DNA from: Platerodrilus igneus
Taxonomy: Eukaryota > Arthropoda > Insecta > Coleoptera > Lycidae
DNA: 64,000 nucleotides
Direction: 5' to 3'
Assembly: GCA_036346225.1 (NCBI GenBank)
Contig: JARFIW010001185.1
Coordinates: 124,001 to 188,000 of the forward strand
Shown here: piece by piece, positions 33,066 to 45,196 of the stretch
How positions within the stretch are numbered: the first letter of the stretch is position 1
Layout of the letters: every line of letters begins with the position of its first letter
The notes under the pieces: generated by a model
Seen by the model: only the letters and a program-made list of their open reading frames with translations
What the model was told of the DNA's origin: nothing
Databases searched by the model: none
Position numbers and translations under genes: made by a program

Positions 33066-34128
33066 AGACGCAAAATATGAACTTGGAAGATGATTTACAA
33101 GTCAAGATTAACAAAAAAGAATGTAAGAATTTTAATTTACATTCATTTTTTGAATTGGAGAGTGATTGTGACTCTAACAATGACAGTCAGGTGGAAAAAA
33201 ATGAGCTAGAAAATAAAAAAAAATTAAGTTGGGATTTTTCAATGTCTTCATAACCCATCAATGCAAATTGAGTCTTTAAATGTGTATCCTTTTATTAAAA
33301 AAATTCTTTTTAAATGTAATACATGTTTGCCCTCTTCTGCTCCTGTTGAGAGACTATTCTCGTTCGCCGAGATTATAAATAGTCCATGAAGGCATGTCTT
33401 TTCAGATCAACATTTCGAGAAATTGGTAATTTTAAAATCAAATTCAAAAAAATATAAAATGTTTTAAGTTTTTGTTTTGTTTGCTTTATTTTCAGAACGA
33501 AATTGATTTTTGTTTTGTATTTTCGAACGCATGCGCATTTTGATCTCTGGTGCTATACTCATGCTATTGCGGCAATTTGTTTAGTTTTACTATGGATATT
33601 TTCAATCAAACTTAAGTAATTAATCAAAAATTAAAGAATTTTTATGTAGGATATAGAGATTTAGCTATACAAACACATTTTTGTTATACTACGTATTGAT
33701 AAAAAATAAAGTAAAATCTTATTTCCTTACATTTTTTTAATTTTAATCACGTATCTTATTCGTATTTTAAAAACAACACTGCATCTGTTAACTATATTTT
33801 AATTCATGCACATATAAACAACATTGTATTTCTTTGCAACATATATAAATCCGGTTCTCAATATTATCAGTAAGTAATTCAATTATCTTTTTGTAATTGG
33901 ATTACCGAAAAGTAATTCAGATCAATTGATTGTAATTCGATTACAGTAATTGTTCATGAATTGAATTACTTTTGAGAGTAATTGGTAATTCAATTACATT
34001 TATAACACAATCAGTAATTGGTAATTCAATTCGTGTTTCATACTAATTTGAAAGGGGTAAGTTTTTACAATTGTTTCTATATATTAATCTGCATTTATTT
34101 TCAAACCGATTGTTAATTAGAGTGCGTA
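33066..34128. mobile_element. Insertion in BEL pol carrying a hAT remnant
   Basis: BEL coding breaks at about 33065 and resumes near 34200. Within it, 33077-33252 is a plus-strand frame (HSFFELESDCDSNNDSQ), followed after frameshifts by LPSSAPVERLFSFAEIINS and SDQHFEKLVILKSN to 33463. This is a hAT dimerisation region. From 33860 to 34045 there are many TAATTCAATTAC-like words. I could not find inverted repeats or a clear target duplication, so the limits are approximate. Confidence 0.55.
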
Positions 34129-35423
34129 TTAACTGAAAACTGATATTGTTTCTAAAAGCCATGCAAACGAGAAGACATTTTCATGATCAAAGTAACCCTT
34201 ACAAGGGATAGGCAGCATGTGTTGAAGATCGATGTATTCTTGAAGAAAATCTTTATATTGTTGATATACAAGGGGCTGTTTGAAAAAGCGTCGTTCTAAG
34301 AAAACAAACCTTTGTGTTGCTAAATCGCGGTTTCTAATAAACGTGGGAACAACATCCTTAAAGGGCAAAGAAACTACATAACGGCTCTGATTTGTCCGCG
34401 TATGAGTTTCTTTGAAAATAATTTCAGCTTCCTTTTCCGCTACTGAAAAGATTTCGACGTCGGCAAGTGATTCGACTTCCCAAAATTTGGTAACAATTTT
34501 TTCCAGGGAGGGCACATGCTCCGTCCATAGAGCAAAGTAGAGCGGTAACCTGCAGGGTGCTTGACGCGGTAATCGATCCCATTAAAATATATTTGAAAAC
34601 AGTATTCATGCTTATGAGTGTATGGTGTTCAACAGGAATACGATCATTTACTAGAATTTGTGGAAATACATCGGTCCCAAGTAATAAATCTATAGGACCG
34701 GGTTTTGAAAACTGTGGGTCGGCTAACCGAATGTTATGTAATGGCGGTACCTGGTTGACGTTGACGCAAGTAATAGCCAGGTTTTCACAAATCTTAGATA
34801 AGACGATTGCGTCAATGTTAAAAAAAATGTTTATTAAAGACAGAAACAGCGCCGTGATTAGCCACGGTCTGTATAGAGCAAAGCCCGTTAAGGATAAAAG
34901 GTAACGGGGTAGGTTTTAAAGCTAAACGCTTAACAGTAATAAATGAAGTCATACTACCGGTGTCCAACAAGCAGAGAAACTTTTGAAAATTACCGAAACG
35001 ATCACGAACTTCAATTTGCGCAGTAGACAATAAAACCACCCTTTTTTGGGGATTCGTGTTAAATATTACAACATTGGAATAATTGGTAGCAGGTACTCAA
35101 AGCGGGGGGGAACAGATGGCTTGCAATTATCTTGTTCGCCGTTATCAGACGAGGCGGTATACACTCTAGTAGAAACACTATTTTTTGAAAGCGATTCTGA
35201 TGGAGGGGAGGGGTTAAAGTGTAACGAGGTATGATGCCGCTGGCAACAAGTACGACAAGTCATAATCGATTTACACTTGGAAAAAGTATGCGAACTGCTT
35301 AGACAGTTAATGCAAAGTTTGCGTTCTTTGACAAAATTATAGCGGTCGTTAGAGGTTAATTCTAAAAAGGCAAGGCATTTATATAACGAATGTTCAACTT
35401 TGCAATAGGTCACTTATCAACAC
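34129..35423 (-). pseudogene. BEL/Pao gag zinc knuckles, protease and pol N-terminus
   Basis: On minus, 35066-35413 encodes the gag end with KLCINCLSSSHTFSKCKS and TCRTCCQRHHTSLH, two zinc-knuckle-like motifs. Protease follows (34818-35039), with active site CLLDTGSMTSFI. The pol linker (34129-34609) contains FWEVESLAD and YKDFLQEYIDLQHMLP, a BEL hallmark just before RT. Frames are broken between them. The gag N-terminus is missing because Gypsy LTR sequence begins at 35424. Confidence 0.8.
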
Positions 35424-35814
35424 AACAAAAGAAAAATGAAAGTAAATGTTCTATACAAAGTTCTTTGGGAAATTCCCACAGGTACTATGCGGACAATAGT
35501 TCTGTATGAATTTTTTTTTCTTATTGATTTCTATATTTAAATATAACACATAATTATTTTCTTTGAGCGGACTAGTGTTCTGCTATTTGATAAATATCTA
35601 TCTTCATTTTATGTTTGTGCTAATACTGTATTTTATTTTTCAGCTAGGTAAATTGTTGCGGGTATCCTTGTTTCTCTTGCTACCCCCCACTCTCCGTCTC
35701 TCACTAACCGTGGTACTCCCCCTCCTCCCCTTGATTTATGACAACCTGATCATTTACTTTGTCATAAAATTTCTGGCGTTCAAACTGTACGTTCACTTAT
35801 AAATACCCGTAGCA
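35424..35814 (+). repeat. 5' LTR of the Gypsy element, truncated
   Basis: The 391 bp match 42774-43165 of the 3' LTR almost throughout (GGGAAATTCCCACAGGTACT, CTGAGCGGACTAGTGTTCTG region, ACAACCTGATCATTTACTTT) and end CCGTAGCA. The first 1.4 kb of the 3' LTR has no counterpart here. The LTR is therefore cut at its join with BEL gag. Confidence 0.85.
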
Positions 35815-35821
35815 AGCTTTT

Positions 35822-35839
35822 TGGCGCCCAACGTGCGCC
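35822..35839 (+). promoter_or_regulatory. tRNA primer-binding site of the Gypsy element
   Basis: TGGCGCCCAACGTGCGCC begins 8 bases after the LTR end. It is the same type as at 6702, which supports kinship of the two families. Confidence 0.65.
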
Positions 35840-35948
35840 TGATTTTTTTTTCTTCTCGTATGAACCGGATCTTGTTTAGTTATTTTGTTAATTTGGTTTC
35901 TCTATTGAACGAGCCTAATAATTCGTTTTTGCGTCTTTAAATATTTGG

Positions 35949-37375
35949 GTGTTTGTTGATTCTGTAATTATGGGTGACTATTGGAAGTTAAAAGTTGATC
36001 GTTTACATGAAGCTGAACTCAAATATGAAGTCGGTTTTCGTGGGTTCGATGTAAAGGTACCTGTGTCCAAACTTCGTAAATCCCTTAGGAATATTTTGAA
36101 ACTGGAATCTTCTGAAACTATAAGTCCACTTAAATCTGGTATCGATTTTCAGACTGATAATAAAGCCGAGACTGAAGGTTTAACTGAATTAACTACGAAG
36201 AGTAAAGACTTTAATGGTGATATTTCAACTGCCGACGGCAAACGTATTATTAGCCTTGCTATGCATCTCAAAGGGAGAATCCAACGCATGAATGTTACTT
36301 CTGACGCTGAAACAGTCATACAGCGAAGGTTGTTGCTATGTGTTAGTAATTTACGCAGTAATTGCGATAGATTATACCGTCGCTATTGACGCTCTTCCAC
36401 TTTACCAAGGGTACCACTTGTTTCTACGGCTACTATCAATCCGACTACTACTAATACTGAAGATGATCTTACTTCTGCTGAATCTTCTGATGAATTACCT
36501 ATACCTATATCTACTTCTAAATCAATTTCTACGTCTGGTTATGGACAGCTGGTGTCTAAATGGGACTTAAAATTTTCGGGTGATGACTGTATGTCTTTAA
36601 ATGCATTTCTAATACGCGTGGACGAATTATGTTCGGCACGCAAAGTTTCTGCTTCTCAACTATTTTCTTCGGCAACAGACTTACTTTCGGGAAAAGCTTT
36701 AATTTTATTTAGAGTGCATAGAAAATCCCTAACTAATTGGCAAGATGTTATTCGACTATTAAGGGAAAAATTTCAACCTGTTAACTATAACAAAAAACTT
36801 TTAGAGGAAATATAGCAACCTACCATGGGTCCCTCAGAGTCTATTGGTGTATATTTAGCTACGATGGAAAATCTATTTGCTCGTCTAACAATTTCTCTCT
36901 CTAAACCGCAGAAACTCTAAATTACTATACCAAATCTTACCCCTTTCTACAAACCAAATTAGCTTTGCTTGATTTGAATACTATTACGGAACTTTTGCGT
37001 GTAGATCGCAGACTAGAACAGCGCAAAATACAAGCCGATAATTTCAAGTCCCTCCTGCTCTGAACCATTCTCAACTCTTAGAGCCTGACTTAGCCTATGC
37101 AGGTTCTGTAGTCTGCAGCAAATTTACTTCTGCTTATATCCCTTTCCATTTTGGTGTTACTACTTCGAAAACACTTACACCTGGTGCAAATAATGCTCCT
37201 AAAAGTATTTCTAATTTTTCTGTTACTTGTTGGAACTGTGGCCAACGAGGACACAAGTCTCCTTCCTGTACTAAACCTCAAATACTTCATTGCTATGGTT
37301 GTGGTAAACCTAACGTTACCCGTACCAATTGTACGAATTGTAATAAGAATTTAAACTACCGATGGAGTCGCTAAG
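35949..37375 (+). pseudogene. Gypsy gag, broken
   Basis: An N-terminal frame (35949-36389, probably from the ATG at 35970) carries a basic KLRKSLRNILKLE segment. After a frameshift, 36552-36815 holds the capsid region with KWDLKFSGDD, FLIRVDEL and WQDVIRLLREKFQP. The frame breaks again. Two zinc knuckles follow near 37230-37345: CWNCGQRGHKSPSC and a defective second one, CYGCGKPNVTRTNC. Gag would form the particle and bind RNA. At least three frame breaks make it non-functional. Confidence 0.8.
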
Positions 37376-37497
37376 CCGAGAAACCGACTCGATCCATTCT
37401 ACAGTTGTCTCGGTACCTATTATTTCCTCATAAGATCCTTTCTCTAGTCTTGATGACCGATCTAAATATGTTCTGGATTTTATTTTAGCTAGTTCTC

Positions 37498-40311
37498 GTG
37501 AGGACGACACACCTTATCTTACTGTTACTATTTTCGACATTCGAATTTAAGGGTTTGCTTGATTCTGGCGCTTCTCGTAGTATTATTGATGGTCCTGGTT
37601 GGGATATTTTCTATTCTATTTCTTTGTCTTTGTACCAAACGGAGATCCGCAGCTGTACGATAGCCAATAGTCAATCTTGTGACATTCTCTGGTCACTTAC
37701 TTTACCCATGTCGGTCGAAAATAAAACTATTCTTCTTGACGTCCTAGTCTTAGGCATTGACTTCTGGAAATCTATGGGTGTTGTCCCGGATTTTCGAACG
37801 GGTCAATGGACTTTCGGTTCTTCTTCTACTGTCTAGATGAGTCAGATTAATGCTCTTTCCGATCTGACGATCATGCAACAATCCGAATTGTCTCGTATAG
37901 TCGAATAGATGTTTCCTAAAGATGATACTTTACCTTTGGGCTGTACTAATCTCATTGAACTTCAGATCCTTACTACGTCTAGTCCTATCAAGCAACGATA
38001 TTATTCCATGTCCCCTACGGTACTTCGGCATGTCAATCAAGCTCTGGATGAGATGTTAGAAAATGGTGTTGTAGAACCATCTAATAGCGCTTGGTCTAGT
38101 CCTATTGTCATGGTGCCTAAGAAAGATGTCACATATCGTTTCTGCATCGATTTGAGAAAGGTCAATGATGTTACAGAAAAAGATGCCTATCCCCTTCCTT
38201 ACATTTCTACGATTCTAAACCGTCTTAGAGATGCAAATTTTTTAACTAGTTTGGACATTCGCTCTGCTTATTGGCAAATACCTCATTCTCCTGATTCTAA
38301 AGCTATTACTGCATTTATGGTGCTTGGTTTATACCAGTTTACTAAGATGCCATTTGGCCTTCATAATTCTCCAGCGACATTTCAGCGACTTATAGATCGT
38401 GTGCTTGGTACTGATCTCGTACCTTTCGGTTTTGCATACTTAGATGATGTGATCATCGTTACCCTTACTTTCGAACAACATTTGGTAGTACTACAGAAAG
38501 TGCTTTTTCGTATAAATTCTGCAGGTCTTACTCTTCGCAAAAATAAATGTATTATATGTCAACCGGAACTCCGTTATCTGGGATACGTTGTAAATCGTCA
38601 TGAACTCCATGTCGACTCGGAAAAAGTTTTGACCATTCCTAATCTTCCTCCTCCTACTACTGTAACTGAAGTACGACGCATAGTTGGTATGTGCTCGTGG
38701 TATCGTCTCTTTATCCCAAAGTTTTCTGCTCTTTTTGCTCCGATTACTGCTTTGACTAAGAAAAATTCTAAATTTAATTGGTCTTCAGAATGTCAGCAGG
38801 CGTTCAAGCTGCTGAAAAAATACTTGGTAACTGCCCCAGTGATGAGTTGTCCTGATTTTTCTGTATCCTTTACTATACAGACTGATGCATCTGATTTTGG
38901 TCTGGGTGTTGTGCTGACTCAACAACAGGGTGATGACGAAAAAGTCATTAGCTACATTAGCTGTTCTCTTAAAAAGGCGGAACGCAACTATAGCGCCACC
39001 GAAAAAGAATGTCTTGCTGTTATTTGGGCAATTGAGAAATTTCGTCCTTATATCGAGGGTTCTCACTTTACTGTGATCACTGATCACCACTCGCTTATCT
39101 GGCTGAATAATCTACAAAGCCCCAACGGTCGTTTAGCTCGTTGGTCGGTACGACTTCAGCAATATAACTTCACTATCGTGCATCGGAAAGGTAACGAAAA
39201 CATCGCTCCCGATGCCTTATCTTGCTCAGTACTTAAAATTGACTTAATTGATAGCTTGCCTAAATCTTCTATTACTCTGCCAATTTTGGATCCTTGGTAT
39301 CTTAAGCTACATACTCGTGTTAATTCTAATCCTAAATTATACAGTAACTGGCATGTGGAAAACGAATTACTATATAAACATGTAAAATCTAAACAGTCTT
39401 AGCTACAACCTTCTCAAGACGATTGGAAGTTAGTAGTTCCCAGCGAACAACGGAATAGGGTTCTATACGAAAATTATGATCTACCTACTTTAGGTCACTC
39501 TGGTGTCCACAAAACTGTTTTTAAAATTTCCATGCGTTACTATTGGCCTAAACTTAGAGCCGCTGTTGCTCGATACGTCCGTCGTTGTAAAATTTGCTCT
39601 GCACACAAAATCGAACAAAAGAAACCTCTTGGTTTTATGTCTCCCCGTGCTACTGCCACTCGTCCTTGGCAAGTCCTATGTACTAATATTGTCGGACCTC
39701 TTCCTAGATCCTCGAAAGGTAATTCCTTCATTTTGGTTGTTGCCGATTGTTTTACAAAATATGCTTGTTTCTTTCCTCTACGTGCGTTTACGGCCCCTGC
39801 TGTTGCTCGAACCATTGAGGAAAATTTTTTCCTAGTGTATGGTACTCCTCAGTATCTAATTGCGGACAATGGTGTCCAATTTCGTAGTAATATTTTCACT
39901 GAACTCTGTGATTCTTATCAAACAAAAATTCTGTTTAATGCTCGGTATCGTCCTCAGGCGAATCCGGTCGAACGTATTAATAGAGTCCTGAAAACTATTA
40001 TTTTTTCTTACGTTTCTGATAATCAACGTCGGTGGGACGTTAATTTGGCAAAAATTGGTTGTGCTATTCGAACGCTTAAACATGAGGTTATTGGTTACTC
40101 CCCGTATTTTGCTCTATATGGTCATAAACATGTTCTGTACGGCGATCATTTTGGAAAACCCTCTGATTCTGATGATGTTGTTATGGATCCCGAACGTCCT
40201 ATTCCTCCTACTGACTTAGTCAAATTTGAGTCACTTGGTGAAGAAATTTCGAAACATCTTTCCTTAGGGTACACAAAAATGCAAAACACTACGATCTTCG
40301 TCGTCGTCCCT
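37498..40311 (+). pseudogene. Gypsy pol: protease, reverse transcriptase, RNase H, integrase
   Basis: Protease (37540-37836) has the LLDSGASRSIID active site. RT and RNase H form a 497-residue frame (37909-39402): LDIRSAYWQIP, the MPFGLHNSPATFQRL block, catalytic FAYLDDVII, then RNase H with QTDASDFGLG, EKECLAVIWA and DALSCS. A single in-frame TAG at 39400 precedes the integrase. There the zinc finger is HSGVHKT..CKICSAH. The first core position reads CTNIVGP, Asn replacing the usual Asp. The others are IADNGVQF and NPVERINR. The integrase-lethal substitution and stops mark a dead copy, although RT is nearly intact. Confidence 0.9.
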
Positions 40312-40608
40312 TAACTTTATCTCCTGGCGATCGCGTTTGGAAACGCAATTATGTTCTTTCGGATGCTACTCGCTACTTCAATGCTAAACTTGCTCCCAAA
40401 TATGTGGGCCCCTTTACTATTAGAACTAAACTTTCTCCTTGGACTTATATCTTAGTGGATGATTCTGGTAACGATCTGGGTACTTGGCATGTTAAGGACC
40501 TCAAACCCGATAAAACTTTAGATACTCCAGACATTGATCCTGAACTTCCTGATCCTAATGGCCTCCCTATGGCTGATTCTATTTTCACCCCTGCGTGTCG
40601 CTATCCCT
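40312..40608 (+). pseudogene. Gypsy integrase C-terminal tail, shifted frame
   Basis: After the stop at 40312 the coding continues in another frame: GDRVWKRNYVLS, KYVGPFTIRTKLSPWTYIL, then TWHVKDLKPD. This is the DNA-binding tail typical of Gypsy integrases. It ends at the stop at 40608. Confidence 0.8.
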
Positions 40609-40610
40609 AA

Positions 40611-41374
40611 TGACTTGTAATTTTTTTGGCTTATTGGTCTTGTGTTTTCTCTGATAAGCTTGTGTCCGAAAACACTGGCGCCCATTTCGTATTCCTATTC
40701 ATATTTTTGTAGCTAGCCCATCCCGTGACTTTTCCCTCTGGCTAGTTCTACCATATGTTCACTATTTGATTATTATAGTCGCTTACTACATACATTCCTT
40801 GAGGTAGGCTTCAGATCTATTTTCTTTCCCTTTGGGTATTTCGACTTGGTCGCTTTTGTAGGTTTGTCAGCCATACTTTGCTTGAGTAATCGTTTCATGC
40901 GAATCTGTGTTACCTCAGTTGGAAGTATTCTAGATTGTGTACTAGCTTGCCTTTGCCCTTTGCTTTATCTTGGTTCTTTCTTTAGTGCACACTTGTTTTG
41001 TCGTCTAGTTGGTTTGCCACAAGTTTTCTTCTTCGTTTCTTTTCTTTCCTTTTGGTTTCTCCGCGGGAAGCCAAACTTTTCTTTGAGGTGGAGAACAGAA
41101 ATGTTCCTTTTAGGGACATCCGTCTTTTGACGTTTTTGAAAGTAGCTAAGACCTTTAATCCTCATTGGGTGTCTACTTGACGCTTTCTTAACCTGTTCTG
41201 TCGTTGTTGGTTACGATTTCTCTTCTTTTGGAAAAAAATTTCTGTTTCTTATACTGGTGTTCGTCCTTCGAACCGGATAAATTTTTTGTGGGTTCTTTAG
41301 TCATGGATTTTGTTTGGTTCTTGGTATGCCCCTTCTTTTTCACCCCGACGTCTTTATTTTGCTAGGGGGAAATT
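40611..41374. other. Gypsy 3' untranslated region and polypurine tract
   Basis: This T-rich DNA lies between pol and the 3' LTR. Hydrophobic frames such as 40846-41130 arise from T-richness and lack envelope features. TAGGGGGAAA just before 41375 is a good polypurine tract for plus-strand priming. Confidence 0.6.
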
Positions 41375-43165
41375 TGTAACGTGCATTTTTGTAGCTCAAC
41401 ATTTTACGCTTTACTCAATTCGTAAATACATTTCTGTAACTATTATTTCTATATTCCGTATATGTATTAACTCGTTTGCGAATAAATTCTTTATATTATA
41501 TTACGCGATTATCGACTTTCACTCTCCACGATTCGATAGTGTGGTTAGATGATCGAGATTGAAACGAGTTGGTATTATTTGTTTCTAGTTATCTATAGCA
41601 GGTCGTTAAAGAACACACATGTGAAAACGTGGATTTTTGCGCGATCCTTTGAAACGTGAGGTGTGGTACGAACTATCTTGACATACCACGCCGTTGATCT
41701 TTTATCTTTCTGTACTAAATGTTTTGAAAAATTAAAGAAATGTGCTCTTTCATTTTAAAAAGTACGAGTGTAGTTTTGTGAGTATGAGCTACATTCAACG
41801 TAATTTCAGATAAGTACCTGTTTCATTTTTATGTCTTACATATTGTAGAAGTTGTAGTTTGAACACTTAAATGCCTACAGACTGAATTCGTATATCTAAA
41901 ATAGTCCTACTATTTGTGAACTTTTAGTTTTTACTTTCTTAGTGAAATGGTACGCAGCGACCATACTACTTCGTCTTTAGATAACACAGGCGGAATTTCT
42001 AAAGAAAATAATAACCTGTCGAATTAAGCAACGTCGTCGCGTGCTGTGAATGTTAACGTCACTACAATCTGCTGTTTGTTCTGTTATCAGATTCTTATTT
42101 GGTATTTACTCTTACTAAAGTAGTTGAAAATGTGAGGCGACATCGTTAAACAGATAAAATTCGTCAATGTTATAGATCAACTATATCTCATGTTACTTGT
42201 GGCTGATTTTAACTTTCGTATACTAACTGTACTGATATCTTTTCTTAAGTTAACAATCTTTAGCTCCAAACCTGTATTTTCTTTAAATGAGAAAATTTGT
42301 AAGAAGTTTAATAATTTAAGCAATACTAAATTCGTGAAAATTATGAATAAAGTAGTAAATTTATGTTAGCTAGGGGTTTTGCTTTTGACCCTCAGTCAGA
42401 CAAGTTGTAACTATTCATTTTGCTGTAAGCGGTACATACGATAGTACTATCGAGTTCCGTCCCATTCGACCGATTAATGTTTTTCTTTTGGGCCATTTTA
42501 TATTTTCAGATATCAAATTTGTTCTTTGAATTACTGAACAATATTATTAACTCTATTATATTATAAATGCTACTATGCTTAATTTCTGGAAACATTGTGA
42601 AAATAATGATAACTGGTAATTTGATGATTGTTACTGATGTATTACAAAAGTCAATTTGTTTTGGTTGAGCATTCTAGATTATTTATTAAAGTGAAAGTAC
42701 TATATCTTACTCTTTTATTTGGGGTTGTAAACTCCAGGAATAATTATGATTATTTTCTTTATTTTACAGAAAGAACAAAAGAAAAATGAAAGTAAAAGTT
42801 CTATATAAAGTTTTTTGGGAAATTCCCACAGGTACTATGCAGACTAACGTTCTGTATGAATTTCTTTTTCTTATTGATTTCTATATTTAAATATAATATA
42901 TAATTATTTTCTCTGAGCGGACTAGTGTTCTGCTATTTGATAAATATCTATCTTTATTTTATGTTTGTGCTAATACTGTATTTTATTTTTCAGCTAGGTA
43001 AATTGTTGCGGGTATTCTTATTTTTCTTCCCCCCTCCCCATCTCCCCGACTCTCACTAGCCGTGGCACTCCTCCTCCTCCCTTGATTTATGACAACCTGA
43101 TCATTTACTTTGTCATAAAATTTCTGGCGTTCAATTTGGAGGTTCACTTAAAAATACCCGTGGCA
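41375..43165 (+). repeat. 3' LTR of the Gypsy element, 1.79 kb
   Basis: It begins TGTAACGTGCATTTTTGTAG after a polypurine tract, and the start is shared with the LTR at 61752. It ends CCGTGGCA, matching the 5' LTR. It contains no gene. Two acceptor-like polypyrimidine-CAG sites, one near 42769 and one near 42993, lie close to the points where similarity to other LTRs changes. Confidence 0.75.
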
Positions 43166-43314
43166 ATATGTTCAAGGTGCAATTTAAATAAGTTATGATA
43201 TTCGGCATTAGAAACGGCCGATTGCGCAACTTATTGTATCTTTTATAAATTTTGAATCTGCGTGTATCGTAAAAATTTCAACTTTTTAAGTTTCTCTGCC
43301 ATTTTAAATAATAA

Positions 43315-43637
43315 CTATAGTCCATTCCAGCTAAGAATAAAGCGATGAAAGGTATAGGGAAAGTTTAGCCTTCGATTTGATTGGTTAAAACATTATGCTG
43401 ATTTACACAGCTTAATTTTAAAAATTTGTATTTAAAATATATATAACGCGCCATTGTCAAATTTTCAATAAAAACGGGTTATGGAAATTAATTTAGACTA
43501 GTCACGATGTACAATCACTCAAATGTGGAATTATTAATTATTCTGTATGTATATATAGAAATTATAATTAATTTGCTGTGTAAATCCACCTTGCGTACAA
43601 GGTCATCTGCTTTATTCTTATTTGGAATGGACTATAG
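43315..43637. mobile_element. MITE-like element with inverted ends
   Basis: CTATAGTCCATTCCA at 43315 and its perfect reverse complement ending at 43637 extend inward with AAGAATAAAGC and GCTTTATTCTT, giving ends of about 30 bp. At 323 bp and without coding capacity it fits a MITE. TATA within the ends could be the target site. Its right part, but not its left end, is repeated near 46835-47038 by the tandem duplication. Confidence 0.6.
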
Positions 43638-43952
43638 AGCACAAATTTTCTTAAAAATTTTATAGAAAATTACTACTGCAAAATGCTTTTAAGCTTCATC
43701 AATTTAGACACAAATTAAATAATCGTAGGAAAATGTAAATAGATGTAAATACAAACAAAGTAATGAACTTTGTATCAAACACGATAACTAATTGGCATGA
43801 TTTCAATTCAAGTAGTATAACATTTGTATTATCAAGACAATATGTTTGATTACACAAATTTGACCTCAGGTAAATGATTAATCATTATGTTTTAAATTAT
43901 AGTATTAATATCTGCTACTGGTAACATCCGGCTCGAAGGGCCAACATTTGAA

Positions 43953-44348
43953 TATTGAGTACATAAAAAGATATTCAAGAGAGAAAAGCTAGAGTATAGC
44001 CAAACAGATATTAAACAAATGCGGCCTACAATATTCTTACCTGATGGCCAGCTAGAGCGGTGAAGATTTTTGGTTCCAGAACACTTATTACTACACTCGA
44101 AAAATAATATAAAGCGGTGAGGTAGTCCTATACCGGGCACTAACATCCGAAACAAAAACTTATTGAAGAGGTGACAAAAGACTGTGCTAGGCCGCATAGT
44201 CACCAAAACATATGGCAAACAAGATAGAACATTGAAGGTAAGCACGGGATTTGGTTTATCAAATTTAAATAATAGAGCAAATATTACCATTAACAAATAA
44301 ACTTAAATTTTATAGTCATAATATAAAGAAACTAAATGAATATATACA
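43953..44348 (-). repeat. BEL/Pao LTR (5' type), copy in tandem unit 1
   Basis: The sequence matches 29503-29834, with about 65 extra bases. On the minus strand it begins TGTATATATTC and is followed downstream by GGCCCTTCGAGCCGGATGTT. Such a leader is common directly after BEL 5' LTRs. The minus frame of 134 codons across it is an LTR artefact. Confidence 0.65.
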
Positions 44349-44429
44349 GGGTTAGACGGAATACTCAATACACTACAGTCCTTCTTACTTGCATTAAGGC
44401 ACAACTAAATACTAAGTAAAATATTTCAC

Positions 44430-45196
44430 AAATGTTACAATTCTAATTTAATAATTGGTTTCTCAACCCTACTAGATCTCCTAAGAGTTGGTGAGGGGAC
44501 TTTAATGGGTGACTTAATAAGAGATGTTTTAGTTTTTTAATTAGACAGCAATTCAGGTTGGTCAGAATTGTCTACAGGCACATCCGCCTCAACATCAGTC
44601 AATATCGGTGGTTGATAACAGATAAGTAAGCTACCCTCGTTTATGGAAATGACTGAAGGTGGATTATCTTCTAGCGCTTGACATCTGTTTCATTTCAGGT
44701 AGTCAGCATAAACTAGTTTTACATTATTATTCACCATTACAAGACAAGTTACATTACAATTATGCCATTATTTTCCTAGGTTCCCATATCTTGTTTAACT
44801 TATTATAAACTAATACAACTTCCCTTTCGGTATAATAGCGAATACCTTTCTGATTATTTTTTTCCCAGGCATAACCTTCTATTCCCTTACCTAAACCGAC
44901 TTCTGGTTTCAAAATACTTTTTTTAGTTCTTTGAAGTCGTCTTAACATTCCTTCCGCAGGAGATATTTTAGTAGTTGTAGATTTTCCAAAAACTTTTAAA
45001 AATTCATTACATAAAACCCATTGCGATATAAAATTTTTAAATATATATTCTCATTTATGTCATTAGGGAAAATGATCCTGAAAGCTTTATTGCAATCTAA
45101 AATAGTCAGGCTTAATACTGAAATTTTTTTGTTAATTTGACACGAAATGACATAGTGTCTACATTCTAGTGTAAACAACTGCTCAAGCAAGACCAC
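44430..45196 (-). pseudogene. Retroelement pol C-terminal remnant (Gypsy-like tail), unit 1
   Basis: On minus, 44996-45196 and 44760-44948 read DCNKAFRIIFPNDINENIYL and GYAWEKNNQKGIRYYTEREV. After stops, NVTCLVMVNNNVKLVYADYL and finally SPTLRRSSRVEKPIIKLEL and a stop follow. The last part matches the Gypsy-type pattern after the integrase (VNN..VH.DHL, then RRS.R..KP). The first part is not recognised and might be another gene. Confidence 0.45.

Noticed and set aside
40846..41180. Hydrophobic frames after Gypsy pol that might be an envelope gene
   Set aside because: Too short, T-rich composition, no cleavage site or membrane-fusion features.
43892..44296. 134-codon minus frame, repeated at 47278-47682
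   Set aside because: It lies inside a BEL LTR and is duplicated with it; no domain.
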